This document shows, in pieces, positions 7,936 through 17,960 of a stretch of DNA of 61,230 nucleotides (within the stretch, counting starts at the first letter, position 1; each line of letters starts with the position of its first letter). Below the pieces are notes generated by a model that saw only the letters and a list, made by a program, of their open reading frames with translations, was not told the DNA's origin and searched no databases. The position numbers and the translations under genes are program-made. Source of the DNA: Lysobacteraceae bacterium. Lineage in GTDB: Bacteria > Pseudomonadota > Gammaproteobacteria > Nevskiales > Nevskiaceae. The DNA is taken from assembly GCA_013823855.1 (NCBI GenBank), contig PNMW01000018.1, positions 1 through 61,230 on the forward strand, read 5' to 3'.

Positions 7936-9387
7936 ATGCTCTGGCTCTGCCTGCATCTGCCGCAGTTCGCGATCGAAGCGCTCGGCGAACTGGACCGGGA
8001 TCATGTGGTCACCGGCCGTCGCGGCGCGCGCCGCTGGGTGATCGCCGGCGCTGCCGACCGCATCGTGCCGGGGACCGACTGGGGCACGGTGCAGACGCTG
8101 CACCCGGACGTCCGCGCCATCGAGCGCCGGCCGCGCGCCGAGCGCGACGCGATGGTCGCGCTGGCGGCCTGGGCCTATCGCTATGGCTCGGAACTGGTCT
8201 GGGAAATCATCGAAAGCGAACTGGACTACGGCCTGCCGTGCGCGCTGCTGTGGATCGACATCGGCGCCAGCCTGAAGCTGTTCGGCGGGCTCGATGCGTT
8301 GCTGGCCGATGTCGATGCCGGTTTCGCCGACAGCGGCCTCAGTGGCCAGCGTGGCGTGGCGCCGACGCTCGAAGCCGCCGCGCTGCTGGCGCGGCTGGGC
8401 TTGCGCCAGCCTGTGCTCGATGCGGCCGAGTTGCCGGCCGTGCTCGATCCGCTGCCACTGACGGCGCTGCCGCTGGAGCCGAAGGTGCAGGACGCCTTGA
8501 AGGCGGTCGGCCTCGACACGATCGGCGAACTGCTCAAGCTGCCCGCCGCACCGCTGGCCAAGCGCCATGGTCCGGCGTTCACCCTGTATCTGGATCGCCT
8601 GCTCGGCTGCCGCCCGGACGTGCGCCCGCGTTTCCGGCTGCCGCCGAAGTACCAGCGCCGTTTCGATCTGATGGGCGAGGTCGAGCACAGCGAAGGCCTG
8701 CTGTTTCCGCTGCAGCGGATGACCCGCGAACTCGGCCATTTCCTGAAGGCCCGCGACACCGGCCTGCAGGCATTCCGTCTGACCCTGAACCACGGTCGCG
8801 CCAGCGGCGGCGCACGCCAGCCGGACACCGTGCTCGACCTGCGGCTGGCCAGCCCGGCCCGCGATGCCGAACGCCTGCTGCGGGTGCTGCGCGAACGCCT
8901 CGGCCGCCTGCCGCTGCCGGCGCCGGTGCGTAGCCTGAAGCTCGCCGCCGAGCAGTTCATCGAGCCGCCGACCGGCCAGGGCGATCTGTTCGATAGCCAT
9001 GCCGGCGATGACGAAGCCTGGAGCACGCTGATCGAAAAGCTGATTGCCCGGCTTGGCGCCGATGCGGTGACCGCGCTCGGCCTGATTGCCGATCACCGTC
9101 CGGAACGCAGCTGGCGGCTGCGCGCCTGCGATGCGCCACCGCCGTCGCCAGCCGCCATGCCGAGCTTGTCGGCACTGCCGCCGCGGCCGGTCTGGCTGAT
9201 CGACCCGCCGAAGCCGCTGCCGTCAGCCCCGGCGCGGATCGCCGGCTTCGAGCGTCTGGAAGGCGGCTGGTGGGACGGCGACGACGTGCAGCGCGACTAC
9301 TACCGCAGCGAAGTACAGGGCAGCGGCCTGTGGGTGTACCGCGATCGCCGCAGCGAAGGCTGGTTCCTGCACGGCATCTGGGCCTGA
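7936..9387 (+). CDS. imuB: ImuB, Y-family-like polymerase adaptor protein
   Basis: The 483-residue protein has the ImuB opening MLWLCLHLPQFAIEAL and a Y-family polymerase-like fold. It lacks the catalytic acidic residues, so it is expected to be an adaptor, not an enzyme. A candidate beta-clamp-binding motif, QGDLF, lies at residues 348-352. The C-terminal part ends in a WWDGDDVQRDYYRSE and GWFLHGIWA region typical of ImuB. It would bring DnaE2 to the sliding clamp during SOS mutagenesis. It sits 5 bases behind imuA and 15 bases before dnaE2, so the three probably share one LexA-controlled transcript. Confidence 0.93.
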   Translation: MLWLCLHLPQFAIEALGELDRDHVVTGRRGARRWVIAGAADRIVPGTDWGTVQTLHPDVRAIERRPRAERDAMVALAAWAYRYGSELVWEIIESELDYGLPCALLWIDIGASLKLFGGLDALLADVDAGFADSGLSGQRGVAPTLEAAALLARLGLRQPVLDAAELPAVLDPLPLTALPLEPKVQDALKAVGLDTIGELLKLPAAPLAKRHGPAFTLYLDRLLGCRPDVRPRFRLPPKYQRRFDLMGEVEHSEGLLFPLQRMTRELGHFLKARDTGLQAFRLTLNHGRASGGARQPDTVLDLRLASPARDAERLLRVLRERLGRLPLPAPVRSLKLAAEQFIEPPTGQGDLFDSHAGDDEAWSTLIEKLIARLGADAVTALGLIADHRPERSWRLRACDAPPPSPAAMPSLSALPPRPVWLIDPPKPLPSAPARIAGFERLEGGWWDGDDVQRDYYRSEVQGSGLWVYRDRRSEGWFLHGIWA

Positions 9388-9402
9388 TCGCGCGGCAACA
9401 CG

Positions 9403-12400
9403 ATGCCCGAGGGACGCAATCCGGTCGATGAGACGCCCGAGGCGGTGCGCAGCCAGCAACTGGCGCGGCTGGTGGCGCCGCCGCCGGCCATGCCGCAGCG
9501 CGAATCGCCGACGGTGCCAGCGGTCGAGTACGCCGAACTGCACTGCCTGTCGCACTACAGCTTTCTGCGCGGCGCCTCGTCACCGGCGCAGCTGGTCGAG
9601 GCCGCGCAGGCGCAGGGCTACTCAGCGCTCGCGATCACCGACGAATGCTCGATGGCCGGCGCGGTGCAGGCCCATGTCGCCGCGAGAAAATGCGGCTTCA
9701 AGCTGATCGTGGGCAGCGAGTTCCGGCTCGACGACGGCCTGCGCGTCGTCCTGCTGGCGCCGGATCACGCGGCCTACAGCCAGATCTGCCGGCTGATCAC
9801 GGTCGGCCGCCGCGCCGCCGAAAAGGGGGAGTACTTCCTGACCCGCGCCGATCTGGTCCAGCTCGACCGCACCCTGGCGCTGTGGCTGCCGCCGATTGAT
9901 GATGCACAGGCCGAAGGCGAGGGCGGTTTCATCGCCGCGACCTTCGGCGACCGCGCCTGGATCGCCGTGGAACTGCATCGCAGCGGTGACGACCGCGCCC
10001 GGCTGGACCGGCTGCAGAGCCTGGGCCGTCATCTTCGCCTGCGCTGCATGGCGGCCGGTGACGTCCACATGCATGTCCGCGAAGTCCGCGCGCTGCAGGA
10101 CACGGTGACCGCGATCCGTCACGGTCTGGCGCTGGAAGACTGCGGCACGCGGCTGTTCCCGAACGGCGAGCGCCATCTGCGGCCGATCGCCGAACTGCGA
10201 ACCCTGTATCCGGATGCGCTGCTCGCCGAGGCGGCTGCCATCGCCGCCCGCTGCAGTTTCACGATGGCCGGGCTGAACTACGAGTATCCGCACGAACTGG
10301 TGCCGGCCGGCGAAACCCGGGCCAGCTGGCTGCGGACGCTGACCGAGCAGGGCCTGCGCGACCGCTGGCCGCAAGGCGTGCCGCCGGCGGTGCGGACGAC
10401 GATCGAGATGGAACTCGCGCTGATCGTCGAGCTGAAGTACGAAGCCTTCTTCCTGACCGTCCACGACATCGTCTGCTGGGCGCGGTCGCGAGACCCGGAA
10501 ATCCTCTGCCAGGGCCGCGGCTCGGCGGCCAATTCGGCGGTCTGCTACGCGCTCGGCATCACCTCGGTGAACCCGGCCGAGCAGCGCCTGCTGTTCGGCC
10601 GCTTCCTGTCGCGCGAACGCAACGAGCCGCCGGACATCGACGTCGACTTCGAGCATCAGCGCCGCGAGGAGGTGATGCAGTACATCTACGAAAAGTACGG
10701 CCGCGAACGCGCCGCACTGGCGGCGACGGTGATCCGCTATCGGCGGAAATCCGCGATCCGCGATGTCGGCAAGGCCCTGGGCATCGGCCCTGACGAGATC
10801 GACCGCCTCGCCAATTCGCTGGCCTGGTGGGACGAGCCGGACAGCCTGCCGGATCGCCTGCGCGAGCAGGGCTTCGATCCGGATTCACCGGTGGTCGCGC
10901 GCTGGCTGATGCTGGTCAAGGCGCTGATCGGCACGCCGCGCCATCTGTCGCAGCATGTCGGCGGCTTCGTCATTTCCGAGCATCCGCTGCACGAGCTGGT
11001 GCCGGTGGAGAACGCGGCGATGCCAAACCGCACGATCATCCAGTGGGAGAAGGACGATCTCGAAGCGCTGGGTCTGCTGAAGGTCGATTGCCTGGCGCTC
11101 GGCATGCTCAGCGCGATCCAGCGGATGTTCGGATTCATCGAACAGCAGACTGGCCAGCGCTGGTCGATCGCCAGCATTCCGCGCGACGATGAGCCAACCT
11201 ACCGGATGATCCAGGCGGCCGACACGATCGGCGTGTTCCAGATCGAATCGCGGGCGCAGATGAGCATGCTGCCGCGGCTGAAGCCCAAGGATTTCTACGA
11301 TCTGGTGATCCAGATCGCCATCGTCCGGCCGGGGCCGATCCAGGGCGGCATGGTGCATCCGTATCTGAAGCGCCGGAACGGTCAGGAGCCGGCGGTCTAT
11401 CCCAGCGAAGCACTGAAGAACGCGCTGGAACGAACGCTGGGCGTGCCGCTGTTCCAGGAGCAGGTCATCGAGATCGCCAACGTCGCCGCCGGCTTCACCC
11501 AGGGCGAGGCCGACCAGCTGCGTCGCGCGATGGCGGCCTGGGGTAAGGATGGTTCGCTGTTGCCGATGCGCGAACGCCTGCTCGACGGCATGCAGCGCAA
11601 TGGCTACGAGCGGGCGTTCGCCGAGCAGATCTTCGAGATGATCAAGGGCTTCGGCAGCTACGGCTTTCCGGAGTCGCACTCGGCGAGCTTCGCGCTGCTG
11701 GCCTATGTCTCATCGTGGATCAAATGCCATCACCCGGCGGCGTTCTTCGCGGCGCTGGTCAACAGCCAGCCGATGGGTTTCTACGCGCCGGCCCAGCTGA
11801 TCCGCGAAGCGCGGCACGCCGGAGTGGAAGTGCGGCCGGTCGATGTCGTCAACAGCGACTGGGATTGCCGCGTGGTGCGTGGCCGCGATGGACCGGCGAT
11901 CCGGCTGGGCCTGCGCCTGATTGCCGGATTCGACGAGGCAGTCGCGAAACGCATGCTGGCGGCGCGTCGGCAAGCGCCATTCACCGATGTCGAAGATCTG
12001 GTGCAGCGTGCCGCGCTTGAGGTCCGTAGTCGGCGCCTGCTGGCAAAGGCCGATGCCTTGCGCAGGCTCGCCGGCCATCGTCATGCCGCCCACTGGGATG
12101 TGCAGGGGCTCGACGACCTGCCGCCGCTGCTCGCCGGTCACGCGGCGATCGAGCGTGACGTGCCGCCGCTGCGGGTGCCGCGGGAAGCCGAGGAAATGCT
12201 GGCCGATTACCAGAGCACCGGCCTCAGCTTGCGCCGTCATCCGCTGGCGCTGCTGCGGCCACGTCTCGCACGACTCGGCGTGCGCACGTCGGCCGACATG
12301 GTGGTGCTCGAACACGGGCAGGGTGTGCGCATCGCCGGCCTGGTGCTGAACCGCCAGCGCCCGCAGACCGCGAAAGGCGTGCTGTTCATGACGCTCGAAG

Positions 12401-12600
12401 ACGAGACCGGCTGCCACAACCTGATCGTCTGGAAGCGCGCCTTCGATGCCCAGCGCGCCATGGTGCTCGGCAGCCGGCTGCTGATCGTGGTCGGCGAACT
12501 GCAGAAGATGGACGGCGTGACCCACATCGTTGCCCGGCACTTCCGCGATGCCAGCGACTGGATCACCGACATGCCGGTGGTGTCGCGCAACTTTCACTAG
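9403..12600 (+). CDS. dnaE2: Error-prone DNA polymerase DnaE2 (ImuC)
   Basis: The 1065-residue C-family polymerase carries out the mutagenic bypass step of the ImuA-ImuB-DnaE2 mutasome. The order is an N-terminal PHP domain (YAELHCLSHYSFLRGASSP), the palm, fingers, and a C-terminal OB fold (VRIAGLVLNRQRPQTAKGVLFM). Palm aspartates are in PDIDVDF at residues 410-416, with D413 and D415 as the likely metal ligands. The length and the short C-terminus after the OB fold fit DnaE2 better than replicative DnaE1, which is longer. Context with imuA, imuB and a LexA box makes the assignment firm. It is followed by a three-copy hairpin repeat. Confidence 0.96.
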   Translation: MPEGRNPVDETPEAVRSQQLARLVAPPPAMPQRESPTVPAVEYAELHCLSHYSFLRGASSPAQLVEAAQAQGYSALAITDECSMAGAVQAHVAARKCGFKLIVGSEFRLDDGLRVVLLAPDHAAYSQICRLITVGRRAAEKGEYFLTRADLVQLDRTLALWLPPIDDAQAEGEGGFIAATFGDRAWIAVELHRSGDDRARLDRLQSLGRHLRLRCMAAGDVHMHVREVRALQDTVTAIRHGLALEDCGTRLFPNGERHLRPIAELRTLYPDALLAEAAAIAARCSFTMAGLNYEYPHELVPAGETRASWLRTLTEQGLRDRWPQGVPPAVRTTIEMELALIVELKYEAFFLTVHDIVCWARSRDPEILCQGRGSAANSAVCYALGITSVNPAEQRLLFGRFLSRERNEPPDIDVDFEHQRREEVMQYIYEKYGRERAALAATVIRYRRKSAIRDVGKALGIGPDEIDRLANSLAWWDEPDSLPDRLREQGFDPDSPVVARWLMLVKALIGTPRHLSQHVGGFVISEHPLHELVPVENAAMPNRTIIQWEKDDLEALGLLKVDCLALGMLSAIQRMFGFIEQQTGQRWSIASIPRDDEPTYRMIQAADTIGVFQIESRAQMSMLPRLKPKDFYDLVIQIAIVRPGPIQGGMVHPYLKRRNGQEPAVYPSEALKNALERTLGVPLFQEQVIEIANVAAGFTQGEADQLRRAMAAWGKDGSLLPMRERLLDGMQRNGYERAFAEQIFEMIKGFGSYGFPESHSASFALLAYVSSWIKCHHPAAFFAALVNSQPMGFYAPAQLIREARHAGVEVRPVDVVNSDWDCRVVRGRDGPAIRLGLRLIAGFDEAVAKRMLAARRQAPFTDVEDLVQRAALEVRSRRLLAKADALRRLAGHRHAAHWDVQGLDDLPPLLAGHAAIERDVPPLRVPREAEEMLADYQSTGLSLRRHPLALLRPRLARLGVRTSADMVVLEHGQGVRIAGLVLNRQRPQTAKGVLFMTLEDETGCHNLIVWKRAFDAQRAMVLGSRLLIVVGELQKMDGVTHIVARHFRDASDWITDMPVVSRNFH

Positions 12601-12628
12601 GCGGCTTGCGGGGAGACGGCACCAACGA

Positions 12629-12721
12629 AAAGCGCCGACGAGCGGCGCTGGCGATGCTTGAGTAAAGCGCCGACGAGCGGCGCTGATGATGCTTGGGTAA
12701 AGCGCCGACGAGCGGCGCTTT
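12629..12721 (+). repeat. Three tandem hairpin units (35-base period) between dnaE2 and lexA
   Basis: The 21-base word AAAGCGCCGACGAGCGGCGCT (one base over a 20-mer) starts at 12629, 12664 and 12699, so the repeat period is exactly 35. Each copy folds into a stem AGCGCCG/CGGCGCT with a 5-base loop. The last copy extends to AAAGCGCCG/CGGCGCTTT and ends in TTTA, which suits a factor-independent terminator. Linker bases (GATGCTTG plus A/G T) are also nearly repeated. It probably ends imuA-dnaE2 transcription and insulates the lexA promoter, whose SOS box starts 18 bases later. Confidence 0.8.
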
Positions 12722-12739
12722 ACAGCACGGGCCGGTGAA

Positions 12740-12755
12740 TTGTATAAATATACAT
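12740..12755 (+). promoter_or_regulatory. LexA (SOS) box upstream of lexA
   Basis: The sequence TTGTATAAATATACAT matches the imuA box at 7168-7183 at every base but the first. It lies about 24 bases upstream of the lexA ATG at 12779, a position that would block the promoter or early transcript. This is standard negative autoregulation of LexA. Two near-identical boxes in the window define the LexA motif used by this organism and can serve as a search template. Confidence 0.9.
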
Positions 12756-12778
12756 ATCACGCACATACCCGCACTCCG

Positions 12779-13402
12779 ATGACGGATCTTACTGCAAGGC
12801 AGGCCCAGGTACTCGACTTCATCCGCACGCACATCGTCGAGAACGGCGGTGCGCCGACCCGCGCGGAAATCGCCGCTGCCTTCGGCCTGCGTTCGGCAAA
12901 CTCAGCCGAACAGTATCTGCGGACCCTGGCTGAAAAGGGTCATCTCGAAGTCACCGGTCAGGCCCGGGGTATCCGCCTTGCGGCCCAGCACCGCGAACGC
13001 CGTGTCGAGATGCTCAAGGTGCCGGTGGTCGGCCGAGTCGCTGCCGGTCTGCCGATCCTGGCGGTCGAGAACCTCGACGACCATCGTGACCTCGCCGCCA
13101 ACCTGTTCGAGCCGGCGCCGGACTTCCTGCTCCGCGTCAAGGGTCAGTCGATGCGCGATGCCGGCATCCTCGATGGCGATCTGCTGGCCGTGAAGCGCGC
13201 CAGCAATGCCATGAACGGCCAGATTGTCGTCGCCCGCATCGGCGACGAAGCCACGGTCAAGCGCTTCAGGCGCGATGGCCACATCGTCAGCCTGATTCCC
13301 GAAAACAGCGACCCTGCCTACCAGCCGATCGTCCTCGACCTGCGCCAGCAGGAACTGGTGATCGAAGGACTGGCCCTGGGCGTTATTGGAGTACGTCGAT
13401 GA
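12779..13402 (+). CDS. lexA: SOS repressor LexA
   Basis: The 207-residue protein has an N-terminal winged helix (TARQAQVLDFIRTHIVENGG, then TRAEIAAAFGLRS) and a C-terminal S24 self-cleaving peptidase domain. The scissile bond is A89-G90 in GRVAAGLP. The catalytic pair is S124 (KGQSMRDAG) and K161 (EATVKRF), with the 37-residue spacing seen in E. coli LexA. The ATG at 12779 is used, because an earlier in-frame ATG would overlap the LexA box. The gene overlaps the next one by four bases (ATGA), so LexA is probably the first product of a small SOS operon. Confidence 0.97.
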   Translation: MTDLTARQAQVLDFIRTHIVENGGAPTRAEIAAAFGLRSANSAEQYLRTLAEKGHLEVTGQARGIRLAAQHRERRVEMLKVPVVGRVAAGLPILAVENLDDHRDLAANLFEPAPDFLLRVKGQSMRDAGILDGDLLAVKRASNAMNGQIVVARIGDEATVKRFRRDGHIVSLIPENSDPAYQPIVLDLRQQELVIEGLALGVIGVRR

Positions 13403-13713
13403 ACCTGCAACAGCAACGCGAAGAAGCGCGCCGTCGTCGCCTGATCAATCGCAGCGTCGTCCAGCACCGCCAGCGCTACTTCGACGATGTCCGTCGTGGC
13501 GTCGTCACCCAGAGCCTGCCGCTGGGCCGTGTGCTGCCGGGACCGCTGACGCCATCGCCGCTGCCCATGCAGGAACCGGAGATGATCGACAGCCCGGCGA
13601 TCACGCTGACGCTGAAGTTCGGCATCGTCGCTGCCATGTTCGGGCTGCTCGTGCAGTTTCGCGAGCCGCTGCTGAATGCCGTGCTGTCACTGCTCCCCGG
13701 CGTCACGGGCTGA
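13399..13713 (+). CDS. Unknown small membrane protein, coupled to lexA
   Basis: The 104-residue product is not recognised. It starts on the ATG inside the ATGA overlap with the lexA stop, which implies translational coupling and SOS control. The first 35 residues are strongly basic (QQQREEARRRRLINRS), followed by a Pro-rich linker (LPGPLTPSPLPM). One likely transmembrane segment spans about residues 69-86 (TLKFGIVAAMFGLLVQF), and a short hydrophobic tail follows. The basic end would be cytoplasmic under the positive-inside rule. In some relatives the gene after lexA is sulA, the division inhibitor, but there is no sequence resemblance to SulA here. Confidence 0.75.
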   Translation: MNLQQQREEARRRRLINRSVVQHRQRYFDDVRRGVVTQSLPLGRVLPGPLTPSPLPMQEPEMIDSPAITLTLKFGIVAAMFGLLVQFREPLLNAVLSLLPGVTG

Positions 13714-13716
13714 CCG

Positions 13717-13926
13717 ATGGCCCGCCACGGCTATCCGATGTCGGGAATCGGCGGTGCGGCGTCAGCGAGTCCGCTGTCGGCGCGGGGACTCGGCATGCCG
13801 GGCAAGGATTTCAGCTCCTGCTGGTCGGCGCTGCCCAGCGGCATTCGCCAGCGGCTTGAACCGATGCTTGCGACCACGCCCGCCGTGATCGAGGCACGGC
13901 GCTCGTCCGGCGCGGACGCCCGCTGA
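13717..13926 (+). CDS. Unknown 69-residue protein, third gene after lexA
   Basis: This short frame begins three bases after the stop of the preceding gene. The product is rich in Gly, Ser, Ala and Arg and has no recognised domain, signal peptide or membrane segment ([20 protein letters not shown] at the start). The middle part, [21 protein letters not shown], could form an amphipathic helix. Support is positional: same strand, near-zero spacing, and a terminator-like hairpin just after the stop (13931-13959). It may be a real SOS operon member or a chance frame; sequence alone does not decide. Confidence 0.5.
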   Translation: MARHGYPMSGIGGAASASPLSARGLGMPGKDFSSCWSALPSGIRQRLEPMLATTPAVIEARRSSGADAR

Positions 13927-13930
13927 TGAC

Positions 13931-13959
13931 CGGCCTGAATCCAGCGACGATTCAGGCCG
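13931..13959. terminator. Hairpin between the lexA operon and the convergent acyl-CoA ligase gene
   Basis: A perfect 10-base stem, CGGCCTGAAT/ATTCAGGCCG, encloses a 9-base loop. It lies 4 bases after the stop of the 69-residue gene and 29 bases from the stop of the convergent ligase gene, so it can serve both directions. There is no long T run on either side, so termination strength is uncertain. Confidence 0.6.
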
Positions 13960-13988
13960 TTCCCCGACAGACCGGGCCGCTACTGCGT

Positions 13989-15560
13989 CTACTGCGTCGC
14001 AATTGCCGCGCGCTTGCCGCGCAGCACGAACTTCTGGATCTTGCCGGTCGCGGTCTTCGGCAACTCCAGGACCACGTGGAATGCCGTCGGCACCTTGAAG
14101 TGCGCCAGACTCTGTCGGCAGAAGGCTTTCAACTCGCCATCGGCCAGGCTGGCGCCGTCACGCAGCACGACGAAAGCTTCAGGCGATTCGCCCCATTTCT
14201 CGTGCGGCATGCCGACCACGGCGACCTCGACGATCGCCGGGTGACGCAGCAACGCGGCTTCGACCTCGATCGACGAGATGTTCTCGCCGCCGGAAATGAT
14301 CACGTCCTTGATGCGATCACGAATCTCGATGTAGCCGTCTGGATGGACAACAGCCGCGTCGCCGGTGCGGAACCAACCGCCCTTCAGCGCCTTCGCGCTC
14401 GCTTCCGGATCGTTGTAATAGCCGCGCATCACGGTGTTGCCGCGCGCCACGATCTCGCCCAGGGTCGCTCCGTCGGCAGGAACCGGCCGATCGCTGTCAT
14501 CGAAGACGGCAGTTTCGCCCGAGGTGATCAGTTCGACGCCCTGGCGTGCCTTGATCTTCGCGCGCTGCTCGGACGTCAGCTGGTCATGCGCCGGCAGCGG
14601 TTCGCAGATGGTGATGAACGGCGCCGTCTCGGTCAGGCCGTAGGCCTGGGTGATCGTCCACTTCAATTCGCCTTCGACGCGTTCGATGGTGGCCGGTGCC
14701 GGCGGCGCACCTGCAGTGATCACGCGGACGCCCGGCCGCACTGCACGACGCTGGGCTTCTGGGCCGTTGGCAATGCCGATCAGCACGGTCGGTGCCGCGC
14801 AGAGCAGGGTCACTTTTTCCCGATTGATGTGGTCATAGATCGCCAGCGGTTCGACCTTGCGCAGGCAGACATGAGTGCCGCCAACGGCCGTCACGGTCCA
14901 GACAAAGGTCCAGCCGTTGGCGTGGAACATCGGCAAGGTCCACAGGTAGCGATCGGATGGCGTCATGTGCATGTGCACCAGCACGCCCACCGAATTCATC
15001 CAGGCATTGCGGTGCGTGATCATCACGCCCTTCGGACGCGACGTCGTGCCGCTCGTGTAGTTGACCGACAGCAGATCGGTTTCCTCGATCGGGTAGCGCT
15101 TGAAGTCAGGGCTCGCCGCGGCAATCAGTTTTTCGTACTCGAGCCAGCCAGCGCGCGAGCCTTCGAAAGCGATGAAATGCGACACCCCTGGGAGTTGGCC
15201 GCGGACGCTGTCGATTGCATCGAAATAGTCCGGGTGTGCACAGACCACCTTCGCGCCGCTGTGATTGATCAGGTAGACAAAGTCGTCGGCGGTCAATCGA
15301 TAGTTGATCGGCACGATCACAGCACCGTATTGCGGTGCTGCGTAGTACATCTCGAGATTGGTGTGGGTGTTCGGCGAGATCAGCGCAACCCGGTCACCCT
15401 TCTCGACACCAAGCTGCTGCAATGCCGACGAGGCGCGATCGCAGCGATTGAGGAACTGCGCGTAGGTGAACCGAAACTCGCCATCGACGACCGCTTCGCG
15501 ATCGGCGTGCAGCTTCAGGGCGCGACGCGCGAATTCCAGCGGGCTCAATGGCGTTTCCAC
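13989..15560 (-). CDS. Acyl-CoA synthetase (AMP-dependent fatty acid/CoA ligase)
   Basis: The 523-residue ANL-superfamily enzyme would activate a carboxylic acid, probably a fatty acid, to its CoA thioester through an acyl-AMP. Motifs are in order: the P-loop [12 protein letters not shown], the A5-type [16 protein letters not shown], the hinge [15 protein letters not shown], and the C-terminal catalytic lysine in [13 protein letters not shown] start at 15560 is chosen because GAGGAG lies eight bases upstream and the family N-terminus begins there; an in-frame upstream extension has no such support. Chain-length preference cannot be read. It is convergent to the lexA operon. Confidence 0.9.
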   Translation of the reverse strand: METPLSPLEFARRALKLHADREAVVDGEFRFTYAQFLNRCDRASSALQQLGVEKGDRVALISPNTHTNLEMYYAAPQYGAVIVPINYRLTADDFVYLINHSGAKVVCAHPDYFDAIDSVRGQLPGVSHFIAFEGSRAGWLEYEKLIAAASPDFKRYPIEETDLLSVNYTSGTTSRPKGVMITHRNAWMNSVGVLVHMHMTPSDRYLWTLPMFHANGWTFVWTVTAVGGTHVCLRKVEPLAIYDHINREKVTLLCAAPTVLIGIANGPEAQRRAVRPGVRVITAGAPPAPATIERVEGELKWTITQAYGLTETAPFITICEPLPAHDQLTSEQRAKIKARQGVELITSGETAVFDDSDRPVPADGATLGEIVARGNTVMRGYYNDPEASAKALKGGWFRTGDAAVVHPDGYIEIRDRIKDVIISGGENISSIEVEAALLRHPAIVEVAVVGMPHEKWGESPEAFVVLRDGASLADGELKAFCRQSLAHFKVPTAFHVVLELPKTATGKIQKFVLRGKRAAIATQ

Positions 15561-15769
15561 GGCGACTTCTCCTCGATTGTTCTTGTCAGGAGGGCAAGCG
15601 GCATCCGCATGCCTTGTCTGACGCAATCAAGCTTACCGGCGGAGACAGATGCTGGGTATCGGCTCGCCGTCGAATGCGGACCCCGAAAGGGTTCGCCCCC
15701 GTGCCGTGCTTGGAGCAGAGCCTTGTCTCCGTATATCGGCGAGACCAATATCGAAGACAGGGACGCGCG

Positions 15770-15798
15770 AAAAAACCGCCGGATCCACTGGAGTGGAT
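15770..15798 (-). terminator. Possible terminator of the tRNA-Ala/tRNA-Glu transcript
   Basis: Read on the minus strand there is a hairpin ATCCAC-TCCA-GTGGAT (15798-15783), then seven bases and a run of six T (15775-15770). It lies about 70 bases beyond the 3' end of tRNA-Glu. The gap between stem and T run is longer than ideal. The remaining part of the 308-base stretch 15561-15868 shows no gene. Confidence 0.35.
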
Positions 15799-15868
15799 TG
15801 GCAGCTTCGGTGTTCAGGAAATGGAGCAAGCTTCAGAGGCCTTGGTCATCGAGAGCTGAAGTCGATGA

Positions 15869-15944
15869 TGGCGTCCCTACGGGGATTCGAACCCCGGTTC
15901 TCACCGTGAAAGGGTGGTGTCCTAGGCCTCTAGACGATAGGGAC
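15869..15944 (-). tRNA. tRNA-Glu (anticodon TTC)
   Basis: The minus strand reads GTCCCTATCGTCTAGAGGCC at the 5' end and forms a complete cloverleaf with acceptor stem GTCCCTA/TAGGGAC. The anticodon loop CTTTCAC holds TTC, and the T arm contains GGTTCGAATCC. CCA is encoded at the 3' end. It is the second gene of a two-tRNA transcript, 33 bases after tRNA-Ala. Confidence 0.96.
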
Positions 15945-15977
15945 AACAAGGCGGTGAAACGATTCCCACTGAAAAAG

Positions 15978-16053
<76 letters not shown>

Positions 16054-16068
16054 GTACAGCGGAGGCGC

Positions 16069-16097
16069 ATTATAGGGGGGCGATTTTCAGACCTCAA
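16069..16097 (-). promoter_or_regulatory. Sigma-70 promoter of the tRNA operon
   Basis: On the minus strand the -35 is TTGAGG (16097-16092), the spacer is 17 bases, and the -10 is a perfect TATAAT (16074-16069). A GC-rich discriminator (GCGCCTCC) follows directly, as is typical for stable-RNA promoters under stringent control. It lies 15 bases before the tRNA-Ala 5' end. Confidence 0.8.
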
Positions 16098-16298
16098 GCA
16101 CTTTCTCAAAAAACTTCACGGCGAAGCGGCGCGACGAAAAGCGATCCTCTGAAGCGCTGCTCGCCAGCCTTTCTGGATCGTGGCGGTATTCGGCAAAACG
16201 GCAATCCATTAGACTGCAAGGCCGTTTTCACCACGCCGAACCGTGCTTGCAGCAAGGTCGGCCCATCCGACCACCAGACCCCTCACAGCAAACCTCTC

Positions 16299-16868
16299 AT
16301 GGCTACCGTCAGCACCAACGAAATGAAGTCGGGCGTCAAGGTTCTCATCGACGGCGAACCGTACGCGATCCTCGACAACGAATACCGCAAGCCTGGCAAG
16401 GGCCAGGCGACGAACACCATCAAGATCCGCGCGCTGAAGACCGGCCGCGTGCTCGAGAAGACGCTGAAGTCCGGCGATACCTGGGAACTGGCGGACGTCG
16501 AGCAGACGGAAATGCAGTACCTGTACAACGATGGCGAGTTCTGGACCTTCATGGATCCGGTCAGCTTCGAGCAGATCCAGGCCAACGATGCCGCCATGGC
16601 GGATGCCAAGCAGTGGCTGAAGGGCGAAGAGACCTGCACCGTGCTGCTCTGGAACGGCGTGCCGCTGAGCGTGGCCGCGCCGAACACCGTGATTCTCAAG
16701 ATCACCGAGACCGATCCGGGCCTGCGTGGCGACACTTCAGGCGGCGGCGGCAAGCCGGCCAAGCTCGAAACCGGCGCCATGGTTCGCGTGCCGCTGTTCG
16801 TGCAGCAGGACGAAATGGTCAAGGTTGATACGCGTACTGGCGAATACCTCGCTCGCGCGGGCAAGTAA
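16299..16868 (+). CDS. efp: Translation elongation factor P
   Basis: The 189-residue product is EF-P, which relieves ribosome stalling at polyproline. It has the KOW-like N-terminal domain, the OB domain ([20 protein letters not shown]) and the C-terminal OB domain ([20 protein letters not shown]). The modifiable tip loop is RKPGKGQA with K34, so it is the lysine (EpmA/EpmB-type) form, not the arginine (EarP) form. ATG at 16299 gives the family N-terminus [12 protein letters not shown]. It ends 29 bases before recA, in the same direction, so the two may share transcription. Confidence 0.96.
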   Translation: MATVSTNEMKSGVKVLIDGEPYAILDNEYRKPGKGQATNTIKIRALKTGRVLEKTLKSGDTWELADVEQTEMQYLYNDGEFWTFMDPVSFEQIQANDAAMADAKQWLKGEETCTVLLWNGVPLSVAAPNTVILKITETDPGLRGDTSGGGGKPAKLETGAMVRVPLFVQQDEMVKVDTRTGEYLARAGK

Positions 16869-16897
16869 GCAATATTCAAGGCAGACGATAAATCAAG

Positions 16898-17953
<1,056 letters not shown>

Positions 17954-17960
17954 GCCTCTG

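Noticed and set aside
16299..16868. EF-P of the rhamnosylated-arginine type
   Set aside because: The tip residue is lysine (K34 in PGKGQA) and the flanking sequence fits the lysine form.
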